Of a DNA stretch of 64,000 bases, positions 8,597 to 18,903 are shown one piece after another. The stretch's first letter is position 1. Each line of letters opens with the position of its first letter. The DNA comes from Pelagibacteraceae bacterium AG-426-I15 (GTDB lineage: Bacteria; Pseudomonadota; Alphaproteobacteria; Pelagibacterales; Pelagibacteraceae). The notes beneath the pieces were generated by a model. That model was not told the origin of the DNA and searched no databases. It saw only the letters and a list, made by a program, of their open reading frames with translations. The DNA lies in contig QCNT01000001.1 of assembly GCA_003213135.1 (NCBI GenBank), positions 240,001-304,000 of the forward strand, written 5' to 3'. The position numbers and the translations under genes were made by a program.

Positions 8597-10027
8597 TTAT
8601 TCATGCATTGCAGTATTGCTATCCATAGCTGCAGACATTGGAGATTGATATTCTCCATCTCTCTCTTGCTCCCAAGCATGCTTATAAATTCCGAATTCCT
8701 CATTATATATTTTAATATATTCTTTTAATTCTTGTTTTGGCATCCAGTTAACGTCTGTTCTTTCCTCAAACCTCGAGGATATATTTCTTTTTGACCAGCC
8801 TAAAAGTGTTGTTGGAGGTTTATATCCCATCCCAACCGCATCTTTAAACATCTTCGTTGCGGGCAAAGGAATAAAAATACAATTTTGTAAGAAAATATTA
8901 GGGTTCACTTTTTTCAATTCGTGCATCAATTTTATTGTTTCTCTTAAATCAGCCACAGTTTCTCCAGGCATCGCAAACATAAACGAAGCATACATTTCTA
9001 TACCTAATCCTCCTAGAACCTCTGCACTTTTGACATAGTCCTCTCGTTTTACTTTTTTAACCATAAAATCTAGCATTCTTTGAGATCCGCTCTCTACTCC
9101 AAACATAACTGAAGTTAATCCTGATTTTTTCATATATTTAAATTGCTCTGGGGAATATTGTCTATGAAAAGTTCCTCTTGCTTGACCTTTCCATTTTTTC
9201 TCCTGACCTAAGTTATTTATTAACTCCGCACAGTCCATTACAACGCTGGCCTTTAGGAAAAAAGTTGGATCCCTAAAACATAAATTATCGAATTTTAGAT
9301 CGTCTAAGAGATACTTAATTTCTCTGTGGTATTGAGAAGGTAATTTATGTGATGTATTGAAATTACCTGTCGCACAAAAAGTACACTTAAAAGGACATCC
9401 TCTTGTTTTGAAGTACGCAACAACATTGTTCTTTGACCGATACTTTTCTACATCTATTAAATGATATGCTGGAGCTTCCTCGTAATCAAACTTTGCAAAA
9501 TTTGGTATTCTTTGTCCAGCTATTTCACCTTTTTTGTCTCTCCACAAAACTCCTTTTAACTCTGGAGGAAATTCTTTTTTTTCAAATAGACAGTCTAAAA
9601 CTTTTGGAAAAGTATATTCCGCGGGACCTAAAAAAACATAATCAGCCATATTCTCATTAAAAATTTCATCTGGTAAAGCCGATGAATGATGACCACCCCA
9701 CATAACATGAACTTTATTTTTCATTGATTGAGCTATCTGACTTGCTCTCATTGCAGGTATTAAGTCTGGTCCAGACATACTTGTGATACCAATAGCAAAA
9801 GCGTCTTCAAGCTCTTTTTGTAAAATTTGCTCCCAGTTCTCCATGTTGACCCTAGAGTCTAATATGACAACTTCATAGCCGTGGTTTTCTAAGAATGGAG
9901 CCATGTACAAATATGGGAATGGCATCCAAACATCATTTTCGTATCCAACGTGAGGGAAAAACAAAACGATTTTTGCCTTTCTATTTTTTGGCTTTTCTGG
10001 AATTTTATTATGTTTATCGCAAATCAT
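8597..10027 (-). CDS. B12-binding-domain radical SAM protein
   Basis: Cytoplasmic radical SAM enzyme of the cobalamin-binding subclass. The N-terminal 150 residues form a Rossmann-like B12-binding domain (LENHGYEVVILDSR, TSMSG, WGGHHSSALP). The 4Fe-4S ligands are in RGCPFKCTFCATG (about residues 208-220, C-x3-C-x2-C). The barrel continues with FGVESGSQRMLDFM and MPGETVADLRET. Members of this subclass do radical methylations and ring or carbon-skeleton changes; the substrate here is unknown. It overlaps the stop of the DUF6580-like gene by one base and lies in the cobalamin-riboswitch operon, so its cofactor supply and expression appear linked. Confidence 0.85.
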   Translation of the reverse strand: MICDKHNKIPEKPKNRKAKIVLFFPHVGYENDVWMPFPYLYMAPFLENHGYEVVILDSRVNMENWEQILQKELEDAFAIGITSMSGPDLIPAMRASQIAQSMKNKVHVMWGGHHSSALPDEIFNENMADYVFLGPAEYTFPKVLDCLFEKKEFPPELKGVLWRDKKGEIAGQRIPNFAKFDYEEAPAYHLIDVEKYRSKNNVVAYFKTRGCPFKCTFCATGNFNTSHKLPSQYHREIKYLLDDLKFDNLCFRDPTFFLKASVVMDCAELINNLGQEKKWKGQARGTFHRQYSPEQFKYMKKSGLTSVMFGVESGSQRMLDFMVKKVKREDYVKSAEVLGGLGIEMYASFMFAMPGETVADLRETIKLMHELKKVNPNIFLQNCIFIPLPATKMFKDAVGMGYKPPTTLLGWSKRNISSRFEERTDVNWMPKQELKEYIKIYNEEFGIYKHAWEQERDGEYQSPMSAAMDSNTAMHE

Positions 10028-10524
10028 TAATTTTTAAGAATGTTTAAATTAAACCTTTTTATACACAATTGGCAAGATGCTTCAATTAAAAAAGCAAAAA
10101 CCAAAGTAGAAATGAGGCTATAACCGAAAAAAGGAATTGCCATAAAGTAACTAGTAAAAAGACCATTTATTGAGTAACCATAAGAACCTAATGTCCATAC
10201 ACCAAAGTTTGTTACAATAAAAAACAAACATGCACCCAATAAGCAACCACTAATTCTCTTTATTAAAGAATTACTGAAATTGTTCGCGAGCAATCCAATG
10301 ATCAAAACACTTCCCCAAGTAAACAGAACCGTTCCATGGAAACCAATTATCAAATCCGTAATAACAAAACTTACAAGAAGAGCTGGCAAATATCTTTTAC
10401 CCAAAATTGCAGGAACATAAAAAGATAAAGCTATAAGACTGGTAAAGTTTGGCGGATGAGGAATAAATCTACTTGCCGCGAGTGCAAGGAAAATTCCGAA
10501 AAATATTTTTAAATCTTTTTTCAT
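10027..10524 (-). CDS. DUF6580-like small membrane protein (possible substrate-capture component)
   Basis: About 165 residues with five or six hydrophobic segments and a short conserved RFIPHPPNFT stretch after the first, typical of the DUF6580 putative transport family, whose size and topology resemble ECF-transporter S components. I choose the ATG at 10524 (MKKDLKIFFG), 7 bases after the receptor gene's stop; a longer form from 10554 would overlap that gene. It sits between the BtuB-type receptor and a B12 radical SAM gene, under the riboswitch. A role in moving cobalamin or a precursor across the inner membrane is inferred from context only; no BtuCDF or ECF ATPase lies nearby. Confidence 0.65.
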   Translation of the reverse strand: MKKDLKIFFGIFLALAASRFIPHPPNFTSLIALSFYVPAILGKRYLPALLVSFVITDLIIGFHGTVLFTWGSVLIIGLLANNFSNSLIKRISGCLLGACLFFIVTNFGVWTLGSYGYSINGLFTSYFMAIPFFGYSLISTLVFAFLIEASCQLCIKRFNLNILKN

Positions 10525-10531
10525 TAATTCA

Positions 10532-12475
10532 TTAGTATAGTTTTTTAAAACCAATATTTAAAGCTCTTTCTGGAGCAGCAAATTGTAGAGCCTGACTATA
10601 TTTTTCATCAAAAACATTAGAAAGTGAAACATAGCCTCTATAATTTTGATACAAAAAGTCGAGTCCGAAGTCATTTACTAAATATGAATCTAATCTAACA
10701 TCTGTATAATTCGACTCATTTCCGTTTCCATAGTCTCTTGCTGTATCTGACCATTTAGTTTTCCAATTAACGCTCATATTATTTAAAATGTTATAATTTA
10801 TTCCAAAATTTAATAAATGTCTTGGTACCCTTACCATCTGAGAGCTGTGAAAATCACCGGCACTTCCAGGACCCATATCAGGATCATCAAAATCTGCACC
10901 ATCATAAGTATTATTGTAAGTGTATTGTAAATTAAAATTTAAATCTTTTTTAGGTTTAAAATTTGAAATTAAATCAATACCTTTAGTTGTAACTGTTCCG
11001 GCGACATTTTTTGGTGTCCATCCAGCTGCCTTCCATCCCTCAATGGTATCTTCGTACCTATGCTGAAAAAAAGTTAAGTCTACGTCAAATCCTATGTTCG
11101 AAAAACTTTTTTCAATACCAAAATCAAAACTTTCTCCATGTTCAGCCACTAAAGAGTCAGGGTTTCCACTTTTGTAATATTCATACAAAGATGGAAATTT
11201 TATACCAGTCCCATAAGAAGATTTTATTTTTGCTCCTAAAGCATCAGATAGATAAGCAACAGATATTCTTTCGCTATCCTCATTTAGATTCTGGCTATGT
11301 TTATCAAACCTAGCTCCAAAAGTCGCGAATAATTTTTCGTTTAATTTTGATTGAACATCTATGTATTGTGAAGTTATCTCTTCACCCTTTTTAAAATCTG
11401 TTGGAGATCCCCACGCTCCCTTATAGTCATAAGGATTATATCTCATTTCTTCAAATTCTTTTTCAATTCCAAAAACAACATTATAATTATCATTTACTTT
11501 ATAATTATTTTCTAAACTTATAGTGTCACGATATGACCAATAATCTTGTTCTAAAACTACATTATAAAATTGATTAACAACATTATCCGATGTTCTACTC
11601 ATATAGGCATTACTGAAAATTATGTTACTTTTTAATTTATCAATTGGTTTATAAGTAAAATTTAGAGTAGCTGAAGAGTCTTTTTCATGTGAGCTATTAT
11701 CAATTTGATTAAAAGTTGATCGAACAGCGTCATAATGAAGTTTTGAATCTGTAAATTTGTAGATACCTCGAAATTCCAAATTCTCAGAAATTTTGTAACC
11801 ATAATTTGTTAAAAATGTATGGTTTTTATATGCATCCTTTTCATCATTATGTGTCATCGCTGAGATACCATCGGTTTGATATCTTTCAACACCAATATAA
11901 AAGTCCTTAGTTTCATCAGATCCGCCATATGAAAATCCTAAGTTATGTGTGTTATTTGTGCCCGCCGAATAAGAATAATTATTTTTAAAATCACCAGAGC
12001 CTTTTTTTGAGAATATATTTATTGTTCCTCCCATAGCTCCACTTCCATATATAGAACTTTGGTTTCCTTTTAAAATTTCAACTCTTGATATTGGCCCTGT
12101 AAGTATATCGTCAAAGTAAAAATCATTCTTTGGAGTTGATGCATCTGATTTTTTAACCCCATCAATGTAAACAGTTGAATATGCCTTAGGCAAACCTCTG
12201 AGTTGTAGACCCATTTGTGTACCAGCACCGCCTGTTTGAAAAAAATTCATTCCTGGAACAGAATTATTCAACAAATCACCTAAAAAAAAATCTTTAGACC
12301 CAATCAAGTCTTGTTCATCTAATACTTTTACAGACGTTCCTACCGTAGAAATAGATTGAGGTGTTTTACTTGGTGCAATTACAATAACAGGGATTTCTTT
12401 TGCATTAACACTCACAAAAGAAAAAGCTGTTAATATTATTAATAAAAATGTTATTTTTTTAAAATTTTTTAGCAT
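10532..12475 (-). CDS. btuB: BtuB-type TonB-dependent outer-membrane receptor
   Basis: A 647-residue outer-membrane receptor, most likely for cobalamin. A signal peptide (residues 1-25, ending VSVNA) is followed by a TonB-box-like segment (IPVIVIAPSKTPQ). The plug domain (about 40-155) holds GLPKAYSTVYIDGVKKSD and IEILKGNQSSIYGSGAMGG-like sequence, and a long beta-barrel with alternating Tyr/Asn-rich strands ends at IGFKKLY. The B12 assignment rests on the cobalamin riboswitch directly upstream. TonB-dependent receptors are uncommon in streamlined SAR11 genomes as far as I know, and no TonB-ExbBD genes are seen in the window. Confidence 0.88.
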   Translation of the reverse strand: MLKNFKKITFLLIILTAFSFVSVNAKEIPVIVIAPSKTPQSISTVGTSVKVLDEQDLIGSKDFFLGDLLNNSVPGMNFFQTGGAGTQMGLQLRGLPKAYSTVYIDGVKKSDASTPKNDFYFDDILTGPISRVEILKGNQSSIYGSGAMGGTINIFSKKGSGDFKNNYSYSAGTNNTHNLGFSYGGSDETKDFYIGVERYQTDGISAMTHNDEKDAYKNHTFLTNYGYKISENLEFRGIYKFTDSKLHYDAVRSTFNQIDNSSHEKDSSATLNFTYKPIDKLKSNIIFSNAYMSRTSDNVVNQFYNVVLEQDYWSYRDTISLENNYKVNDNYNVVFGIEKEFEEMRYNPYDYKGAWGSPTDFKKGEEITSQYIDVQSKLNEKLFATFGARFDKHSQNLNEDSERISVAYLSDALGAKIKSSYGTGIKFPSLYEYYKSGNPDSLVAEHGESFDFGIEKSFSNIGFDVDLTFFQHRYEDTIEGWKAAGWTPKNVAGTVTTKGIDLISNFKPKKDLNFNLQYTYNNTYDGADFDDPDMGPGSAGDFHSSQMVRVPRHLLNFGINYNILNNMSVNWKTKWSDTARDYGNGNESNYTDVRLDSYLVNDFGLDFLYQNYRGYVSLSNVFDEKYSQALQFAAPERALNIGFKKLY

Positions 12476-12483
12476 GTAGCTAT

Positions 12484-12646
12484 CTCCTTTTTTTTAGCCA
12501 CTGCTAATTTTTCATTGTAGAACTAGACTTTTCCTGGCCCTCATTCACAGCGGTCTCTGTTGGGCGGCACTCCGACTTTACGGTTGCAGGTACAGCCAAT
12601 GAATTTCACACTGATTCCCCACCAATTCAACAGAATTTGTTCTTAT
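12484..12646 (-). promoter_or_regulatory. cobalamin (B12) riboswitch
   Basis: The minus-strand leader of btuB has the conserved cobalamin aptamer blocks in order: GGGGAATC and GTGAAATTC (plus positions 12601-12609), GGCTGTACCTGCAACCG (about 12581-12597), GAGTGCCGCC (12563-12572) and GGCCAGGA (12532-12539). The closing stem pairs AGAAC (12639-12643) with GTTCT (12519-12523). Downstream, TTAGC-AGTG-GCTAA (12494-12507) forms a hairpin next to the AGGAG ribosome site. It has no U-tract, so translational control is more likely than termination. B12 binding should reduce receptor synthesis. Confidence 0.9.
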
Positions 12647-12742
12647 ACGCTTTCTTTAAAGAAAACAATCATTTTTTTAAATAAAATTTTTCCAAAATGG
12701 GTCATTATTAATTAATTATGTAATTTAAAGGTTTTTGATAGA

Positions 12743-12771
12743 TTGACTGTTCAAAAATTGAACAATATAAT
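12743..12771 (+). promoter_or_regulatory. sigma70-type promoter of the EPS-regulator operon
   Basis: TTGACT at 12743-12748 and TATAAT at 12766-12771 are separated by 17 bases, a near-consensus promoter. Transcription should begin about 12777-12779, leaving only two to four bases before the ATG at 12781, so the mRNA would be practically leaderless. No Shine-Dalgarno sequence precedes the ATG. Both promoter elements are touched by palindromic operators, which suggests repression by the encoded MarR-type protein. Confidence 0.7.
12748..12764. promoter_or_regulatory. palindromic operator copy 1
   Basis: TGTTCAAAAATTGAACA is a perfect 7-base inverted repeat around three bases. It fills the spacer between the -35 and -10 elements of the regulator promoter. 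A near-identical palindrome lies 23 bases downstream. It is the likely binding site of the MarR-type regulator, giving autoregulation; binding itself is inferred. Confidence 0.7.
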
Positions 12772-12787
12772 GTTCAAATAATGAACA
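12771..12787. promoter_or_regulatory. palindromic operator copy 2, overlapping the start codon
   Basis: TGTTCAAATAATGAACA shares the TGTTCA/TGAACA arms and 5-base centre spacing of copy 1. It begins at the last base of the -10 box, covers the predicted transcription start and includes the ATG of the regulator gene. The centre-to-centre distance of 23 bases is about two helical turns, suiting two dimers on one DNA face. Confidence 0.65.
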
Positions 12788-13086
12788 AAAATAATGAAGA
12801 CCATTTTCAAGTTCTGAGAAAAATACATAAAAAACCGGATACCTCTCAAAGAGAATTGGCAGAGGAGCTTGGATTTAGCTTAGGTAAATTGAATTATTGT
12901 ATTAATGCATTAATTTCGAAAGGTCTTTTAAAAATAAATAATTTTAAAAAGCAAAAAAATAAAGCTCAATATTTTAAGTATGTAATTACATCAAGGGGTA
13001 TATCTGAGAGGACAAAACTTACAGTGAATTTTATGAAAAAAAAAATGAAAGAATATGATGAGCTTAAAAAAGAGCTTAAAAAATAA
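12781..13086 (+). CDS. MarR-family EPS-associated transcriptional regulator
   Basis: A 101-residue winged-helix protein matching the EPS-associated MarR-type family found at the head of surface polysaccharide operons. The helix-turn-helix is in DTSQRELAEELGFSLGKLNY (about residues 19-38), the wing in INNFKKQKNKAQYFKYVIT, and a Lys/Glu-rich helix at the C-terminus. It is the first gene of the long plus-strand train; its stop overlaps the ATG of the NusG-like gene by one base. Two palindromes in its promoter make autoregulation likely. Control of the neighbouring divergent B12 operon is possible but not shown. Confidence 0.85.
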   Translation: MNKNNEDHFQVLRKIHKKPDTSQRELAEELGFSLGKLNYCINALISKGLLKINNFKKQKNKAQYFKYVITSRGISERTKLTVNFMKKKMKEYDELKKELKK

Positions 13087-13583
13087 TGTGGTTAGTATTT
13101 AAAATTAAAAAAAAAAAATTAAATCAATTTCGAGAGGACCTTGAAAAAAAAATTGACAAAAATTTTTTAATTTATTCCCCAAAAATCCTAATAAAGAAAA
13201 AATTAAAAAAACAAGAGAAAAATCATGAATTGCAACTTCTAGACGATTATATTTTTTGTTATCATTCTAATTTTTCTGATCAAAAGTTTTTAACTAAAAT
13301 AAAATATTGTAGAGGTTTAAAATATTTCTTAACAGGTTATAAATTAGGACAATCTGAAATTAAGAAATTTATAGACTTATGTAAAAGTTTTGAAAACAAA
13401 GAAGGTTTTTTAAATTACGATTTTTTCAAAATAGATTTAAATAGAAATTATAAAATTTTATCTGGACCTTTTATTGGTCAGATAGTGAAAATATTAAATT
13501 ACCAAAAGAATAAAATAGATTTAGTATTAGGAAATATAAAAGCTTCAACTAATAGAGAAAATCTTTTATTTAAGCCTGTCTAA
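13086..13583 (+). CDS. NusG-paralogue antiterminator (RfaH/UpxY-like)
   Basis: A 165-residue NusG-type protein: an N-terminal NGN-like domain (MWLVFKIKKKKLNQFREDL, then LLDDYIFCYH about residue 55) and a C-terminal KOW domain beginning LSGPFIGQIVKI at about residue 123. Specialised NusG paralogues such as RfaH ride RNA polymerase from an ops-type pause site and suppress premature termination in long surface polysaccharide operons. Its place as second gene of a train running to 42.4 kb fits that role. It is unlikely to be the essential NusG, which sits with rplK/rplA genes. The downstream gap holds a candidate recruitment element. Confidence 0.8.
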   Translation: MWLVFKIKKKKLNQFREDLEKKIDKNFLIYSPKILIKKKLKKQEKNHELQLLDDYIFCYHSNFSDQKFLTKIKYCRGLKYFLTGYKLGQSEIKKFIDLCKSFENKEGFLNYDFFKIDLNRNYKILSGPFIGQIVKILNYQKNKIDLVLGNIKASTNRENLLFKPV

Positions 13584-13602
13584 AAAATGATGACCAATTC
13601 AA

Positions 13603-13639
13603 TTGTAAAACTGCTCTTTTACAAAGTGCGGAGCTATGC
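13603..13639 (+). promoter_or_regulatory. candidate ops-like hairpin/pause element
   Basis: The 71-base gap after the NusG-like gene contains a perfect 8-base hairpin (TTGTAAAA, loop CTGCTC, TTTTACAA; 13603-13624), followed at 13628-13639 by GCGGAGCTATGC, which loosely resembles the E. coli ops core GGCGGTAGCGTG. It is GC-rich against a very AT-rich background. A role in loading the NusG paralogue is a hypothesis. Confidence 0.35.
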
Positions 13640-13654
13640 AAAAAATTAATAATC

Positions 13655-16391
<2,737 letters not shown>

Positions 16392-16402
16392 AATTTAGAA
16401 AC

Positions 16403-17062
16403 ATGAATTTAGCACTTATAATTGCTAGAGCAGGTAGCGTCCGTATTAAAAATAAGAATATAAAAAATTTTTATGGAAAACCAATTATTGCGTATCCAAT
16501 ACAAACTTTACAAAAAAGTAAAATATTTAGTAAAATTTATGTATCTACAGATAGCAAAAAAATAGCAAAAATTTCAAAGAGATATAAAGCAACTGTACCA
16601 TTTCTAAGACCAAAAAATTTAGCAAATAACAAAACATCAACATTGAAAGTGATTAAGCACTTTATTAAAACTTTAAAAATTTCACCAAATATCAATATTT
16701 GTTGTGTTTACCCTGTTTCACCTTTGCTTACAGTATCAACTTTGATGAAAGCATACAAAAAATTCAGACTTAGAAAAGGAAACTTTTTAGTTCCAATTCA
16801 AAAAGCAACCGTAGGAGAAAATAAAGTATTTAAGATTGATAAGAGAAAACAAATAATTAAATATAATAAATCGAAATCTTTATTTAAGGATACCGGACAA
16901 TTTTATTTTGGAACGGCAAAATCTTTTATTAAGAAAAACTCAATATTATTCTCTGGTTCAACAAGAACAATGTTAATTTCAAAAAAATCCGGAATTGATG
17001 TAAACACAATTGATGATTGGAATTTATTAAAAAAATTGTTTAAAAATAAAAGAAATGATTAA
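16403..17062 (+). CDS. pseF: pseudaminic acid cytidylyltransferase, PseF
   Basis: Activates the finished nonulosonic acid with CTP. The N-terminal IARAGSVRIKNKNIKNFYGKP has the basic CTP-binding loop of NeuA/PseF enzymes, followed by VYPVSPLL (about residue 100) and DTGQFYFG (about 160). PseF homologues are about 230 residues; this one is 219. It overlaps pseC by 8 bases. Assignment to pseudaminic rather than sialic acid rests on its place between pseB and pseC. Confidence 0.82.
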   Translation: MNLALIIARAGSVRIKNKNIKNFYGKPIIAYPIQTLQKSKIFSKIYVSTDSKKIAKISKRYKATVPFLRPKNLANNKTSTLKVIKHFIKTLKISPNINICCVYPVSPLLTVSTLMKAYKKFRLRKGNFLVPIQKATVGENKVFKIDKRKQIIKYNKSKSLFKDTGQFYFGTAKSFIKKNSILFSGSTRTMLISKKSGIDVNTIDDWNLLKKLFKNKRND

Positions 17063-18209
17063 TTATAGCAAACAAACAATTGACAGTTCTGATTTAAGAG
17101 CAGTTAGCAAAACTTTAAAATCAAATTATTTAACTCAAGGACCAAAATCTGAACAGTTTGAGAGTAAAATAAGAAAATATACTGGAGCAAAATATTCTGT
17201 TGTAGTTAATAGTGCATCTTCGGCACTCCTAATGTCTTGTTTGTCTTTAGGTCTGAAAAAAAATGATTTAATTTGGACCGTTCCAAACACTTTTGTAGCA
17301 TCAGCAAATTGTGCAATTTTAAGCGGTCACAAAGTTGATTTTGTAGATATTGATGATGAAACTTGGAATATTTCTTTAGAGAAATTAAAAATAAAATTAC
17401 AAAAAGCAAAAATAAAAAAGAAACTTCCAAAAGCATTAATAGTAGTTCACTTAGCTGGTTTACCCGTTGATCCTTTAGAACTTAAAAAGTTATCAATAAA
17501 ATATAAATTTTTTATTATTGAAGACGCATCGCATTCTATTGGCTCAAAGTACTACGGTAAAAAAGTCGGCTGTTGTAAATGGTCAGATCTTTGTGTTTTT
17601 AGTTTTCATCCAGTAAAAATAATAACAACCGGAGAAGGAGGAGCGATTACTACTAATTCTCAAAAATTTTACAAAAAAATGTTGATGATTAGAAATAATG
17701 GAATAACAAAAAATCCAAAAGATTTTTTAAAAAAAAGTATCGGACCCTGGTATTATGAACAACAAACTTTAGGATTTAATTTTAGGATGAATGATATCCA
17801 GGCTTCTCTAGGCATAAGTCAATTAAGTAGAATAAATAAAATGTTAAAATTAAGAAACAAAATTGCAAAAATTTACAAAAAAGAACTTAAAAATTTGCCC
17901 TTAATTTTTCAAAAGGTAAGTAAAAATTTTTTTAGTTCTTATCATTTGTTTATTATAAGATTGAAAAAAGAAAATCGTTTTTTTCACAAAAAGCTTTTTA
18001 TATATTTAAGAAAGCATGGATTATTTGTAAATTTACATTATTTGCCAGTCCATTTACATCCTTATTATAGAAAATTAAATTTCAAAAAAGGTGATTTTCC
18101 AAGTTCTGAGAAATACTCTCTAAGTTCAATTTCTATACCAATTTATCCAAATTTAACTTTCAAAGAACAAAAAAAAGTAATTAATTTATTAAAAAATTTT
18201 TTTAATTAA
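17055..18209 (+). CDS. pseC: PLP aminotransferase, PseC
   Basis: DegT-family enzyme that transfers an amino group to C4 of the PseB product. It opens with YSKQTIDSSDLRAVSKTLKS, the typical PseC N-terminus, then VNSASSALL, IIEDASHSIGS (PLP Asp, about residue 155) and SFHPVKIITTGEGGA, with the Schiff-base Lys around residue 185. The C-terminal HYLPVHLHPYYR block is characteristic. Length 384 is standard. Overlaps pseF and is followed 1 base later by a PIG-L deacetylase, so the group is translated as a unit. Confidence 0.88.
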   Translation: MINYSKQTIDSSDLRAVSKTLKSNYLTQGPKSEQFESKIRKYTGAKYSVVVNSASSALLMSCLSLGLKKNDLIWTVPNTFVASANCAILSGHKVDFVDIDDETWNISLEKLKIKLQKAKIKKKLPKALIVVHLAGLPVDPLELKKLSIKYKFFIIEDASHSIGSKYYGKKVGCCKWSDLCVFSFHPVKIITTGEGGAITTNSQKFYKKMLMIRNNGITKNPKDFLKKSIGPWYYEQQTLGFNFRMNDIQASLGISQLSRINKMLKLRNKIAKIYKKELKNLPLIFQKVSKNFFSSYHLFIIRLKKENRFFHKKLFIYLRKHGLFVNLHYLPVHLHPYYRKLNFKKGDFPSSEKYSLSSISIPIYPNLTFKEQKKVINLLKNFFN

Positions 18210-18210
18210 G

Positions 18211-18903
18211 ATGAAAAATGAAAACAAAATAATGGTCGTAGCTGCTCATCCAGACGATGAAATTTTGGGATGCGGAGGAACATTGATCAAATTAAGAAAA
18301 CAGGGTTATAATGTTCAATGTATATTTCTAGCTGATGGTGAAAGTTCAAGAAATATTAAAGACAAAAATAAACTTCTGAAATATATCAAAAATCGAGAAT
18401 ATCAAGCTTCGAAAGTGTCAAAACTCCTTAAATTTAAACGACCAAAATTTTTTAGATTACCTGACAATAAAATAGACTCTATACCTTTGATTAAAATTAT
18501 TAAGATTATTGAAAAAGAAATTAAAATTTTCAAGCCATCCATAATTTTCACGCATTCGCAAGCAGACTTAAATGTTGATCATAGTCTCTTGTGTAAAGCT
18601 GTACTTACTGCAACTCGACCTTTTTCTAAAACATTTGTAAAAAGAATAGCAAGTTTTGAAGTCGCATCAAATTCAGAGTTATATTTTTCAAATAATAAGA
18701 AATTTTTTAGACCAAACCTATTTTGTGATATTACCAAAGAAATAAAATTAAAACTTAGAGCATTAAAGATTTACAAAAATGAAATTCGTAAAGCTCCACA
18801 CGCAAGGTCAATTAAAGGTTTAGAAAATTTAGCTAAGTATAGGGGCAGTCAGTCTGGTACGAAGTTTTCAGAAGCTTTCGAATTTTTAAGAGATATAATC
18901 TAA
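18211..18903 (+). CDS. PIG-L/LmbE-family N-deacetylase
   Basis: Zinc-dependent de-N-acetylase of 230 residues. AAHPDDEILGCGG at residues 11-23 carries the metal-binding His-x-Asp-Asp, and HSQADLNVDH (about residue 114) provides the third ligand region. In a pseudaminic acid cluster it could remove an N-acetyl group so that another acyl group is attached, giving a modified nonulosonic acid; this is inference. Its stop overlaps the next start (TAATG), so expression is coupled to the PseG-PseH fusion. Confidence 0.82.
   Translation: MKNENKIMVVAAHPDDEILGCGGTLIKLRKQGYNVQCIFLADGESSRNIKDKNKLLKYIKNREYQASKVSKLLKFKRPKFFRLPDNKIDSIPLIKIIKIIEKEIKIFKPSIIFTHSQADLNVDHSLLCKAVLTATRPFSKTFVKRIASFEVASNSELYFSNNKKFFRPNLFCDITKEIKLKLRALKIYKNEIRKAPHARSIKGLENLAKYRGSQSGTKFSEAFEFLRDII

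Noticed and set aside
11011-11313. 100-residue open frame antisense to btuB
   Set aside because: It lies wholly inside a well-conserved receptor gene, with no ribosome site and composition typical of an antisense shadow.
12494-12507. TTAGC-AGTG-GCTAA hairpin as an intrinsic terminator
   Set aside because: On the btuB strand it is followed by A residues, not U, and sits against the ribosome site. A role in translational control is more consistent.
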